Assembly (NCBI RefSeq): GCF_000013765.1 | Contig: NC_007954.1 | Coordinates: 3,782,001 to 3,846,000, forward strand | DNA: 64,000 bases | Reading direction: 5' to 3' | Origin: Shewanella denitrificans OS217 | GTDB lineage: Bacteria; Pseudomonadota; Gammaproteobacteria; Enterobacterales; Shewanellaceae | Shown here: piece after piece, positions 34,692-46,466 of the stretch | How positions within the stretch are numbered: position 1 is the stretch's first letter | How the letters are laid out: each line of letters opens with the position of its first letter | Notes under the pieces: model-generated | What the model saw: only the letters and a program-made list of their open reading frames with translations | Told to the model about the DNA's origin: nothing | Databases searched by the model: none | Made by a program: the position numbers and the translations under genes

Positions 34692-36293
34692 TTATCCAAC
34701 AACAGGCTTTAGCCTTTGAGCTAGCAGACTGGCATTGCGGGCAACGAGGGCGTAAATCGACAGCTGCGGATTTGCTCCTAGGCTGGTTGGGAATACAGAA
34801 CCGTCCATGACAGATAAGTTTTCTAAATAATGGCTGCTGCCTTCGCTGTTGACCATGGAGATGAGTCTGTCTTCCCCCATAGGGCAGCCCCCCATCACAT
34901 GAGCCGATGCTACAACTGTGCGAAGTAAACCTAAATCTGCGGTTTCAATCTCAGCCTTAGCCTCTGCCCAAGAATTAAGTTGTGGCAGTCCCTCAGTCAT
35001 AGGCCTAACTTGCTTTGCCCCTGCAGCAAATTGCAGTTCGGCCATGCTTAAAAATGCCCTTTTCGCCCCTTGCCAAAAACCGTCAGTTAATGGGTAATCT
35101 AATGCGAAGCCGCTGTCGGTTAAGCGCACTTGACCGCCTGGGCATTGCTCATTAAAGCCGTCACGAATAAGGGCGATAACCACTTGCATGCGATTGAAAT
35201 TTTTCATCAGTTCGGCATGACTTTGACCATAGCCTAAGGTTTTTGAGGCCACCAGCACAGGGTGCACCGGCGCCACTTCCAACTTGTAGCCTAGATCGCC
35301 ACTTGCGCCATCACGCCAGACAAACTCATCTGAATAAATGGATTGCGGCGCACCGCTGTGGCCTTTGATTTGTTCATCATAAATACCGCCAGACAATAAA
35401 GACGGATGCAGGAAGGTTCTACCCAGCAGTTCGAAAGGATCGGGCGTGTTCGAGCGCATTAATAACGCCGGCGTATGGATGGCGCCAGCGCTTAAAATGT
35501 AGTGCTTAGCCGAAAACGTCAGCGTGGTACCTCGAGGCTCAAAGTTCGTGTTCACCACTTGCGCCTTAAGGCCAGTGACCTTGCCTTCACTGTGTTCAAT
35601 CTGCATCACTTTAGCGCGGCTGATTAGCTGAGCCCCCGCATCTAAGGCGCTGGGGATCGTGGTCACCAACATAGACTGCTTAGCATTCACTGGACAACCC
35701 ATGCCGCAATAGCCAGTGTTCCAGCAACCTTTCACATTGCGTTTAATTACCGTACTTTGCCAACCCAGCTTGTTACAGCCTTCGAGCAAGGCACCATTGT
35801 TGCGATTAGGTTCATACAACCAAGTGCTGATATTAAGTTGCTGCTCCATAGTATCAAACCAAGGGGCAAGGCTCTGCGTATCCAAACCAACGACAGATTT
35901 TTCCTTGGCCCAAAAGTCTAAGGTTGGCTCAGGTGTGCGAATGGATGTGGTCCAGTTAATGGTGGTAGCACCGCCGACTGTACGGCCTTGAAAAATACTA
36001 ATGCCTTTATCGGCGGTTTTCATCGAGGCCGCCTGCTGATAAAGATTCGGGTAAGCGGTACGCTCTTCCATATCAAAATCTTTAGAAGATTTAAGCGCCC
36101 CCGCCTCTATCATTATCACCTTAAGCCCAGCCTGAGTGAGAATATCAGCGGCGACCCCACCGCCTGCACCCGTGCCAACGATGACGACATCGGCCTCAAA
36201 GTGCCGCGAGACCTGCAAGGTACTGGCATCAATATGCAACCAGCCGCCTTTAAGACCATTCTCTATGGGATCACTAATACTCAAATTTAACAC
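34692..36293 (-). CDS. GMC family FAD-dependent oxidoreductase
   Basis: 533 aa; oxidises an alcohol or sugar. The ADP-binding motif is VVIVGTGAGGGVAADILTQAG, followed by IEAG; GRTVGGATTINW is the family loop. A Cys-rich segment CWNTGYCGMGCPVNAKQSM is typical of bacterial membrane-linked GMC dehydrogenases. The C-terminal HVMGGCPMG (catalytic His) and NPQLSIYALVARN (Asn) complete it. It has no signal peptide, but the gene upstream encodes a Tat-signal partner, so export by hitch-hiking is likely. Substrate unknown. Confidence 0.9.
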   Translation of the reverse strand: MLNLSISDPIENGLKGGWLHIDASTLQVSRHFEADVVIVGTGAGGGVAADILTQAGLKVIMIEAGALKSSKDFDMEERTAYPNLYQQAASMKTADKGISIFQGRTVGGATTINWTTSIRTPEPTLDFWAKEKSVVGLDTQSLAPWFDTMEQQLNISTWLYEPNRNNGALLEGCNKLGWQSTVIKRNVKGCWNTGYCGMGCPVNAKQSMLVTTIPSALDAGAQLISRAKVMQIEHSEGKVTGLKAQVVNTNFEPRGTTLTFSAKHYILSAGAIHTPALLMRSNTPDPFELLGRTFLHPSLLSGGIYDEQIKGHSGAPQSIYSDEFVWRDGASGDLGYKLEVAPVHPVLVASKTLGYGQSHAELMKNFNRMQVVIALIRDGFNEQCPGGQVRLTDSGFALDYPLTDGFWQGAKRAFLSMAELQFAAGAKQVRPMTEGLPQLNSWAEAKAEIETADLGLLRTVVASAHVMGGCPMGEDRLISMVNSEGSSHYLENLSVMDGSVFPTSLGANPQLSIYALVARNASLLAQRLKPVVG

Positions 36294-36390
36294 TCCAATT
36301 AACTCACGCTCAGCGCTTAACTTTGTTCTAAGAACATATTTTATGATCTAATACGCTGAGCTAAATACCACAAATTTAGGAAAATACTGA

Positions 36391-36894
36391 CTACTTAAGC
36401 AGGAAGCTAGGTTTAGCGTAACCTATGCCCCCCCAGTGCTCCGGGCAGGCGTAGTAACTTGCCATCACCAGCTCTCGTAAACCTAAATACGCGGTTTGCA
36501 GTAGCTGCAAATAATGAAAACGCCAAGATTCCAGCATGCTGATTAATTGCTGAGGTTGACGCATTATGAGTGGGGTTACACTACCGCTTAACAGCAAGAG
36601 TCCTAAACGACTTTCAAGCTGCCCTAAGAGCTCTGCAAGCTCTTGTTGTTGCTCACTTGGCAGGACCTTAATCGCCTCAGAAATAGCATCTAAGGTACGA
36701 TTAATGACAATTTCTCTTGGCTTGGCCACTTCAGGCAGCATGCCATCGAGAAACACTGGCACTAGCACGCTAAAAAGTAATCGTGAGTACAAATCCTCCG
36801 CAGGGGCTTCCACCTTGTTGGGGTAAAGGTTCACCCCCAAGGCTAAGGCTGCAGTTCCGACAAAAGCGCCGGTTAAAAAGGTGCGTCTCTGCAT
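36391..36894 (-). CDS. Tat-signal small subunit of the GMC dehydrogenase
   Basis: 167 aa. The N-terminus MQRRTFLTGAFVGTAALALG is a twin-arginine signal (RRTFL). The remainder is helical with no cofactor motif. Small Tat-signal proteins next to signal-less GMC enzymes act as export and assembly partners, comparable to subunit 3 of gluconate 2-dehydrogenase. It is about 97 bp upstream of the GMC gene on the same strand. No cytochrome c subunit is present here. Confidence 0.75.
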   Translation of the reverse strand: MQRRTFLTGAFVGTAALALGVNLYPNKVEAPAEDLYSRLLFSVLVPVFLDGMLPEVAKPREIVINRTLDAISEAIKVLPSEQQQELAELLGQLESRLGLLLLSGSVTPLIMRQPQQLISMLESWRFHYLQLLQTAYLGLRELVMASYYACPEHWGGIGYAKPSFLLK

Positions 36895-36997
36895 AGGCAG
36901 GTTCTCTCAGTGTAATTTTATGTCTTTGTCGTCGGCTGAACATCTATGGTAGAGTGGCTCGGATTATCTTGTACCAAGCTGGACAGAAGTACCCTTT

Positions 36998-37969
36998 ATG
37001 AATAAGCAGTTTACACCACCTTGGTGGGCACTTAACCCACATATCCAAACCATTTTACCTTTGATATTCAAAGTCGCAAGACCTACGACATTCAGGCAAA
37101 GACAAGAGTTGGACGATGGCGATTTTATCGATCTCGATTGGCTCGGCAGTCCACAAAATGGTGACCCTATTATGGTCATCATACACGGTCTTGAAGGTAG
37201 CGCCGATTCTCATTATGCCCGCCGCATGCTAGTTGCTGCCAAAGCAGCCAAATTGTGCGCCGTGGTGCATCATCATAGAGGCTGCTCCGGCGAGCCCAAT
37301 CGCCTCGCACGCAGTTATCACAGCGGCGATACCCAAGACTTACACCATACATTAGAGCAGCTAAAACACTATTATCCTGAATCGCCTTTATTTGCCGTGG
37401 GCTACAGTTTAGGCGGTAATGTGTTGGCTAAATACCAAGGTGAGTTTCAAGATAAAAGCTTGATTGACCGAGCTGTAGTGATCTCGGCGCCGCTGCAACT
37501 GGCCGCCTGCGCCGAAAAATTAGAACGTGGTTTCTCTAAAATTTATCAAAACTTTTTGCTCAAAAAGCTGCGAAAAAAAATGCGTCAAAAACTTAGGACG
37601 CCCATTATCGGCAAGCTAATGCCTATTTCTCGCTGGCAACTGCGAAAACTGCGCACCTTTGAGGCCTTCGACGATAAAGTCACCGCGCCGCTGCACGGTT
37701 TTACGGGCGTGGCGGATTATTATCAGAGATCCAGCGCTCTGCCTTACCTTAAAAAAGTCTGCAAACCTACCTTAGTGATCCACGCTATGGATGACCCTTT
37801 CATGACCGCGGCAGTCATGCCACAAGCGCATGAGTTATCAGCCAATGTGAGCTATGAGGCCCATGCATTTGGGGGGCATGTGGGCTTTATTGCCGGCGGC
37901 TTTCCTTGGAAACCCAAATTTTACCTCGAACCTAGGGTATTAAGCTTCTTACAGCAAGGTAATCTCTGA
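36998..37969 (+). CDS. yheT: alpha/beta hydrolase YheT
   Basis: 323 aa, UPF0017 family. The hydrolase core has VIIHGLEGSADSHYARRML, the nucleophile elbow GYSLGGN (Ser), an Asp in HAMDDPF and the His in FGGHVGF. The lipid or ester substrate is unknown. The stop overlaps the yheU start by one base (TGATG), so the two are coupled, as in E. coli. It resumes the yheS-yheT-yheU-prkB-crp order after the accessory insert. Confidence 0.92.
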   Translation: MNKQFTPPWWALNPHIQTILPLIFKVARPTTFRQRQELDDGDFIDLDWLGSPQNGDPIMVIIHGLEGSADSHYARRMLVAAKAAKLCAVVHHHRGCSGEPNRLARSYHSGDTQDLHHTLEQLKHYYPESPLFAVGYSLGGNVLAKYQGEFQDKSLIDRAVVISAPLQLAACAEKLERGFSKIYQNFLLKKLRKKMRQKLRTPIIGKLMPISRWQLRKLRTFEAFDDKVTAPLHGFTGVADYYQRSSALPYLKKVCKPTLVIHAMDDPFMTAAVMPQAHELSANVSYEAHAFGGHVGFIAGGFPWKPKFYLEPRVLSFLQQGNL

Positions 37970-38211
37970 TGCTAGTCCCCTATCAAGCCTTACAAGGCTT
38001 GCCCAGCGAGACCCTAGAAAACCTCATCAAAGAATACTTATTCGCCCAAATCGAAGACGGCAGTTTTGGTCAATTACAAGATGATGCCTTAAGCCACGCC
38101 ATAAGCCAGTGCCATCAAGCACTAAAGAGTGGCGAGCTAGTCGTAGAATACAGTGAAGATGATGATTCCATAGCCATTCGCCATAAAAATCATCTATTAA
38201 GCGGCAGCTAA
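37969..38211 (+). CDS. yheU: YheU family protein (UPF0270)
   Basis: 80 aa. The segment LVPYQALQGLPSETLENLIKEYLF matches E. coli YheU (LIPWQDL..ETLENLIES). A small cytosolic protein of unknown role, coupled to yheT. Confidence 0.9.
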   Translation: MLVPYQALQGLPSETLENLIKEYLFAQIEDGSFGQLQDDALSHAISQCHQALKSGELVVEYSEDDDSIAIRHKNHLLSGS

Positions 38212-38278
38212 GCCCATTGCCTAACGCGTAAGAGTGCCGTATAACTTACAGGTTATACGGCTCACTTTAGGTAATCAC

Positions 38279-39151
38279 ATGTCGGCAAAACACCCTATCA
38301 TAGCTGTCACAGGCTCCTCTGGGGCAGGTACAACCACTACGACCACGGCCTTTAGTCATATTTTTAGGCAACTTGGGATCAATGCCGCTTTTATCGAAGG
38401 CGACAGTTTTCACAACTTCACTCGCGCCGAGATGGAAGTGCTTATTCGTAAGTCCAAAGCCGAAAACCAAAACCTGAGTTATTTTGGCTCCCAAGCCAAC
38501 GACTTCCCAAAACTGGAGGAGTGCTTTCGTACCTATGGTGAAAAAGGCCAAGGGCTGACACGAAGCTACCTGCATACGTTCGATGAAGCCGTGCCTTTTA
38601 ACCAGATGCCAGGCACCTTCACCCAGTGGCGGCCGCTGCCAGAGAATACCGATATCCTTTACTACGAAGGCCTGCATGGTGGCGTTGTGACCGAAGATGC
38701 CGATGTAGCCAAGCATGTGGATTTACTTATTGGTATGGTGCCAATCGTGAATTTAGAGTGGATCCAAAAAATTATCCGAGACACTTCAGAGCGAGGCCAC
38801 AGCCGCGAGAAAGTTATGGGTTCCATAGTGCGCAGCATGGATGATTACATCACCCATATGACGCCGCAATTCTCCCGCACTCACATCAATTTCCAGCGGG
38901 TGCCCACGGTCGATACCTCCAACCCTTTTAGCGCTAAAGACATCCCAAGCCTAGATGAAAGCTTTGTGGTGATCCGTTTTCGCGGCATGAATAACGTCGA
39001 TTTTCCGTATTATTTAAGCATGCTGCAGGGATCGTTTATGTCTAGGGTCAATACCATGGTGGTACCTGGCGGTAAAATGTCTTTGGCCATGGAGTTGATT
39101 TTAACCCCACTTATCAGAGATTTAATGAATAAAAAACTCGCGCAGCAATAA
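38279..39151 (+). CDS. prkB: phosphoribulokinase-like protein PrkB
   Basis: 290 aa, E. coli PrkB size. The P-loop is TGSSGAGTTTTTT, followed by IEGDSFHNFTRAEM, YEGLHGG and RPQ-type helical segments. Sequence similarity to phosphoribulokinase is clear, but no RuBisCO or Calvin genes are in this window, so its kinase substrate is unproven. ATG 38279 has TTAGG upstream. It lies downstream of yheU. Confidence 0.93.
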   Translation: MSAKHPIIAVTGSSGAGTTTTTTAFSHIFRQLGINAAFIEGDSFHNFTRAEMEVLIRKSKAENQNLSYFGSQANDFPKLEECFRTYGEKGQGLTRSYLHTFDEAVPFNQMPGTFTQWRPLPENTDILYYEGLHGGVVTEDADVAKHVDLLIGMVPIVNLEWIQKIIRDTSERGHSREKVMGSIVRSMDDYITHMTPQFSRTHINFQRVPTVDTSNPFSAKDIPSLDESFVVIRFRGMNNVDFPYYLSMLQGSFMSRVNTMVVPGGKMSLAMELILTPLIRDLMNKKLAQQ

Positions 39152-39204
39152 CTGAGCGAGTCAAGATAAGGGCAACATGTCAGGCAATAATCAAGCTTGG
39201 GCTG

Positions 39205-40002
39205 TTATTGTTGTTTAAGCGTGTCCTCAAGGGAAATGACTTCTCGATAAGCTTGCTTGTTCTGATAGTGCTGTAATCTGCGCTGAAACTCATCATGACT
39301 TGCAGGCTCTGGCTGTTGCTTAAGCGCATCGATGGCTTTCTCTTGTGTTTGCACTGCCAAAGAAAAGTCACCCACTTCGGCATAAGCTGCTGCAAGGTTA
39401 TCAAGATTCGCTGGGTCATCTTGGTTATCTTGTAACAATTTCAGTGACAACTCCACCGCCCGTGAGCCGTCCCTAAACTGCGCCTCTGGGCAGGTTGCTA
39501 AAATCCATGCCACATTGCCTAGGGCCACCGCATCACCCACAGCAGAGAACTGAGTCACCGCCTTGCCACAATCACGGTTAACCCCATTGCCGCCAGATGA
39601 GTAAATAAAGCCTAAGCGAAAATGGGCCCAAGGATCGCCTGCCTGACTCAAGGCTAAATACCAACGCTCAGCAAGGGCTAAGTCCCGCGGAAATAATTTA
39701 CCTTCAAAAGACAGGTCGGCTAAGGTTTGCTGCGCCTTAAGGTGACCTTGCAACGCCGCTTGCTCAACCCAGTGAAGCCCTGTTTTTACATCTTTTTCCA
39801 TATGGCGGCCAGATAGATTCATCAAGCCTAATAAAAATTGAGCTTCTGGGTCTCCCTGCTGGGATTTGAGCTGAATTTGCATCAACTTAGTCGCAGCTTG
39901 TGATGCGGGCGTTGATGGCAAGCTAAAGGCTTGCGCTGTTTGCCAACCGCTTGCCAAATAAAGACTTAAGGCTAACACGGCAAATTTAGGGGAATACGTC
40001 AC
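39205..40002 (-). CDS. secreted Sel1-repeat/TPR protein
   Basis: 265 aa. A signal peptide ends around GWQTAQA. Sel1-type repeats (for example DPEAQFLLGLMNLSGRHMEK, then DVKTGLHWVEQAALQGH, then DPWAHFRLGFIYSSGG) fill residues 50-175, and a TPR-like part follows (NLDNLAAAYAEVGDFSLAVQTQEKAI). It is a likely periplasmic scaffold. The start is GTG 40002, with AGAGG 6 bp upstream; a TTG at 40008 is in frame. Transcribed away from crp. Confidence 0.75.
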   Translation of the reverse strand: MTYSPKFAVLALSLYLASGWQTAQAFSLPSTPASQAATKLMQIQLKSQQGDPEAQFLLGLMNLSGRHMEKDVKTGLHWVEQAALQGHLKAQQTLADLSFEGKLFPRDLALAERWYLALSQAGDPWAHFRLGFIYSSGGNGVNRDCGKAVTQFSAVGDAVALGNVAWILATCPEAQFRDGSRAVELSLKLLQDNQDDPANLDNLAAAYAEVGDFSLAVQTQEKAIDALKQQPEPASHDEFQRRLQHYQNKQAYREVISLEDTLKQQ

Positions 40003-40315
40003 AACCAACCTCTGTACTTATCTAACGCTTATGAATAGCAACATTAACCATCAACGCCATGCAATACAACTAGTATAGTTATTTCACTGATTAAAAATCC
40101 GCATCAGTGACTCAGCATAAGCATGATTGACTCAGGCCTGTTAAGCTAAATAGACATTTAGGTTATCGATAACGGAGAATAAATCTCCCAGTTATGCTAA
40201 ATGTACCGACTTCAATGGTACAAACACGATCTTGGTCAAAGTTTTGTCTTGATTGATGACGTAGAATTCATAAATTAGATAATCCTTACATTCATTTTTA
40301 TCGAGGTATAGACAT
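40003..40315. other. intergenic region upstream of crp
   Basis: About 313 bp between the divergent Sel1 gene and crp. An AT-rich pair TTGATG, 17 bp, TAGATA lies about 60 bp before crp and could be its promoter. I see no clean CRP palindrome (TGTGA-N6-TCACA), unlike the autoregulated E. coli crp. Confidence 0.35.
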
Positions 40316-40951
40316 ATGGCACTGATAGGTAAGCCAAAGCCGGATCCAACATTGGAGTGGTTTCTTTCACATTGTCACATACACAAATACCCTGCCAAGA
40401 GCACGCTTATCCATGCGGGTGAAGATTCAGATACCTTGTACTACATAGTTAAAGGTGGCGTTGCTGTCCTCATCAAAGATGAAGAAGGTAAGGAAATGAT
40501 CTTATCTTACCTTAATCAAGGTGACTTCATTGGTGAACTGGGGTTATTTGAAGAACAGGCCGAACGCACAGCGTCTGTACGCGCTAAGCAAGCCTGTGAA
40601 ATAGCCGAGATTTCCTACAAGAAATTCAAGCAACTCATCCAAGCAAACCCAGATATCTTAATGAAGTTAAGCTCACAGATGGCCCACCGCTTACACAGCA
40701 CCAGCCAGAAAGTCGGTGACTTAGCCTTTTTAGATGTGGCAGGTCGAATAGCGCAAACCTTATTGCACCTTGCCAAGCTGCCCGATGCCATGACCCATCC
40801 CGATGGCATGCAAATTAAAATTACTCGCCAAGAAATTGGCCAAATTGTCGGCTGCTCTCGTGAGACAGTAGGACGCATTTTAAAGATGCTTGAAGAGCAA
40901 AACCTTATCCAAGCACATGGCAAAACCATGGTGGTTTACGGCACTCGCTAA
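40316..40951 (+). CDS. crp: cAMP receptor protein
   Basis: 211 aa; global regulator that binds DNA when cAMP is present. The N-terminal cNMP domain has [22 protein letters not shown] (the cAMP phosphate-binding segment). The C-terminal HTH is [26 protein letters not shown] with recognition helix CSRETVGR as in E. coli CRP. The start MALIGKPK is well placed. The neighbourhood (prkB and argD nearby) is as in other Gammaproteobacteria. Confidence 0.97.
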   Translation: MALIGKPKPDPTLEWFLSHCHIHKYPAKSTLIHAGEDSDTLYYIVKGGVAVLIKDEEGKEMILSYLNQGDFIGELGLFEEQAERTASVRAKQACEIAEISYKKFKQLIQANPDILMKLSSQMAHRLHSTSQKVGDLAFLDVAGRIAQTLLHLAKLPDAMTHPDGMQIKITRQEIGQIVGCSRETVGRILKMLEEQNLIQAHGKTMVVYGTR

Positions 40952-40973
40952 CCCTTCCACGCAAAAATATTAT

Positions 40974-41012
40974 AAAAAAAATGGCAATGAACACGAGCTC
41001 ATTGCCATTTTT
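40974..41012. terminator. bidirectional rho-independent terminator
   Basis: AAATGGCAATGA, loop ACACGAGC, TCATTGCCATTTTT, with A- and T-runs on both sides, between convergent crp and astD. Confidence 0.9.
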
Positions 41013-41030
41013 ATTGTGTCTAGCAGGCGG

Positions 41031-42500
<1,470 letters not shown>

Positions 42501-43520
42501 TTACATTGCTAGAACGCGAAGTTGGTCGCCTTCATTTAGCTTCATCATTGTGGCGATCTTTTGGCTTATCACCACACTGTCTTGACCGTCTTTGAGTGAC
42601 AATTTCGCTTGAGAGGCTCGGTAATCTGCCAATAAGGTGTTAGCGATAATAAAGTGATCATCAGATTTAGGCATGGTGCCAATTTCAACTGTCACTAAAC
42701 GGCTACGTTTCACAGCACGAATGTCCCGCAGGGCACATTCCACAGTCGGGCCGGCATCGAAAATATCCACATAGTTGCGAAATTTAAAGCCTTCGGCCTG
42801 TAATAATCTCAGCGCTGGACGAGTACTCTTGTGTACTTCCCCTATGACTTTCTGAGCTTTTTTAGGCAACAAGCTGACATACACTGGGCTTCTTGGCATC
42901 ATCTGCGCCATAAAGGTTTTTTTGCCAAGGCCAGATAAATAATCGGCTTCAACAAAATCTATGCCTAGAAAGTGTTTCTGTAACCACTCATAAAATGGCG
43001 AGTCGCCATTCTCATCACTGACACCACGCATTTCTGCAATGACAGTTTCGCCAAAGCGCTCAGCATGTTGAGCTAAAAACAGGAAACGCGACCGTGACAA
43101 CATGCGGCCGTTATTGTCTTTGCGATAGTCTTTATTTAAAAACAAGGTACACAGCTCGGCGGCGCCAGTGTAATCGTGGCATAAGGTTAAGGTTTCAATT
43201 TCATTGCGCACCGAAATCTGCTGCGAATGATACACCTCAGTACCTAAACGATAATGGTAGAAAGCATCTTCCATGCCCACTGCCGCTTCTATGCCACAAG
43301 TACCGACAACCTGACCGGTTTTAGTGTCTTCTAGCACCATCAGATAGCCTTCATCGAAAGGCTTATCTATGTGCTTATTGAATGATGCCTCAGCACGGGC
43401 TATTTTCGATTTTAATAGCTCTTCATTAACTGGCAATGAGGTAAACCCATGCCCAGAATCTATGGCCACTTGGTAGAGTGCATCATAATCTTGGGCACAA
43501 ATTGGACGTATGACTAACAT
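42501..43520 (-). CDS. astA: arginine N-succinyltransferase
   Basis: 339 aa; succinylates arginine, the first AST step. Acyltransferase-like N-terminus MLVIRPICAQDYDALYQVA, with GHGFTSLP and the conserved core LFLNKDYRKDNNGRMLSRSRFLFLAQ. ATG 43520 has a strong SD (AAGGAGA) 6 bp away. It lies between argD/astC and astD. Only a single subunit gene is present. Confidence 0.95.
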   Translation of the reverse strand: MLVIRPICAQDYDALYQVAIDSGHGFTSLPVNEELLKSKIARAEASFNKHIDKPFDEGYLMVLEDTKTGQVVGTCGIEAAVGMEDAFYHYRLGTEVYHSQQISVRNEIETLTLCHDYTGAAELCTLFLNKDYRKDNNGRMLSRSRFLFLAQHAERFGETVIAEMRGVSDENGDSPFYEWLQKHFLGIDFVEADYLSGLGKKTFMAQMMPRSPVYVSLLPKKAQKVIGEVHKSTRPALRLLQAEGFKFRNYVDIFDAGPTVECALRDIRAVKRSRLVTVEIGTMPKSDDHFIIANTLLADYRASQAKLSLKDGQDSVVISQKIATMMKLNEGDQLRVLAM

Positions 43521-43586
43521 CAATTTCTCCTTCATGTCACCCACAAACAAAGGGACTCAAGGGCCCCTTTTATTTGTTAAGCATAC

Positions 43587-43613
43587 AAAAAAAAGTGCAG
43601 CCTAAGCCACACT
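43587..43613 (-). terminator. hairpin plus T8 between argD and astA
   Basis: On the minus strand AGTGTGGC, loop TTAG, GCTGCACT (two G-U pairs), then T8. It lies 11 bp past the argD stop and before astA. Probably a partial terminator that lowers astA-astD expression relative to argD. Confidence 0.6.
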
Positions 43614-43623
43614 CTCTTTTTCA

Positions 43624-45176
<1,553 letters not shown>

Positions 45177-46319
45177 TTAAAATAAATCCAACTTGCGGAA
45201 GTTAAGGCCTTTCAGGCAAGCAAGCTCATCTTGAGAAAACTCATAATAATCAAACATTACTCGTTTTTCCTGATGTTCAATCAACTTAAGCTCTTCTAAT
45301 AAATACACCTTAGCATAGCAACTGGCTTTGGCCACTATGGCCGCTTCTGGCGATAGTTCACTAAAGTGATATTCAACATCCAATTCCTTTAATACCTGCG
45401 TTATCGGACTATCATCAAAAGATTGTAAACTCAGCAATTGCCAGCTGTATTTTTGCCCATGGTGCATCACCTGGTTAAAAATCTCATTGGCCGGAAACTC
45501 AGTGGCCAAAATAGCATCATAAACTTCTTTATCGCGACTGTGACTGGCCTCTTGCAGCCAGGTTCGCCAATGCTTTTCAAACATGCGTGCGCCGCAATTT
45601 AACACCACTGCACTACCGAGTTGATTCAATAAGGCGCAGGTATAAACCAAGCTGACATTCTTTGAGTGCAATTGCCCTAATGCTTTCGCAGCGATGGCGC
45701 TGATAATGCTGTAACGCCACAATTTACGTGCAGCCCACAGCACATTGGCATTGCCCGAAGGTAGCCAGTGACGTAAGCAAAAATAAGGCACTAATAAGCG
45801 AAGATTTTCGACGCCAACATAATTGAGTATGAGTTTAAGATCGCTCACTTGTATATTGCCGCGGTTGGTTCTTCTATGACGAGATGACGGGCTGTTGATC
45901 ATCGCCGTAAGCTCACTCACTAACCAACTTGAGTCATCGATAAGTGGACGCAAACGGGCAAGGTTGACTTCTTTTGCCGCGAGCAAGTCCAGCAATAACA
46001 GTTGCGTTTGACTGATCCCCGAAAGGCCTGATACTTTTTCGGGCCAACTTAACTGATGCTCAATATCTTTACTGACGGCATGGGACAGTTGCTCTGAGAT
46101 AGCTTGGTACAAGGCTTTGGCCTTAAGCTGTTTATCCAGCCTCAGCTTGATTGCAGCACGTTCAATCTCAAGCTTATTGGCGGCATCATCAAGCAAAGTA
46201 TCGAGTTCATCCTCCATCTTAACTGCGGCCTTTTTACCGACGAGCAGTTGCAGATAGAGTCTATATTCTACCTCGATAATTTTGCCCGGCTTAACGCCTC
46301 CTGCAACGGATATCGCCAC
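45177..46319 (-). CDS. HDOD domain protein
   Basis: 380 aa. The N-terminus is a charged helix (EDELDTLLDDAANKLEIERAAIKLRLDKQL). A HDOD-like domain spans about residues 100-330 (LRPLIDDSSWLVSELTAMINSPS, then LKLILNYVGVENLRLLVPYF), with no HD catalytic pair evident. HDOD proteins usually act in signalling or regulation. Start is GTG 46319, with AAGGGG 9 bp before it. Divergent from nothing close; an isolated gene. Partner unknown. Confidence 0.78.
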   Translation of the reverse strand: MAISVAGGVKPGKIIEVEYRLYLQLLVGKKAAVKMEDELDTLLDDAANKLEIERAAIKLRLDKQLKAKALYQAISEQLSHAVSKDIEHQLSWPEKVSGLSGISQTQLLLLDLLAAKEVNLARLRPLIDDSSWLVSELTAMINSPSSRHRRTNRGNIQVSDLKLILNYVGVENLRLLVPYFCLRHWLPSGNANVLWAARKLWRYSIISAIAAKALGQLHSKNVSLVYTCALLNQLGSAVVLNCGARMFEKHWRTWLQEASHSRDKEVYDAILATEFPANEIFNQVMHHGQKYSWQLLSLQSFDDSPITQVLKELDVEYHFSELSPEAAIVAKASCYAKVYLLEELKLIEHQEKRVMFDYYEFSQDELACLKGLNFRKLDLF

Positions 46320-46384
46320 TTATATTCGCCCCTTAGCGTGCTAATGTATTTAACCGACAATGCTGATAAGTCTATGCAATAAAG

Positions 46385-46418
46385 ACAGAAAAGGCTCCTT
46401 TTTAGAAGCCTTTTCTGT
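46385..46418 (-). terminator. hairpin after the S9 peptidase gene
   Basis: ACAGAAAAGGCT pairs with AGCCTTTTCTGT (12 bp) across a 10-nt loop, 49 bp past the peptidase stop. The T-tail is weak. Confidence 0.6.
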
Positions 46419-46466
46419 TACCTACCAATCCATTGGCTATTTTTTGCACTCACTTTAGCAGTTGTA

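Noticed and set aside
38279..39151. PrkB taken as evidence of carbon fixation
   Set aside because: PrkB-type proteins next to crp are common in non-autotrophs such as E. coli.
40003..40315. Possible CRP autoregulation site before crp
   Set aside because: No TGTGA-N6-TCACA palindrome found by eye.
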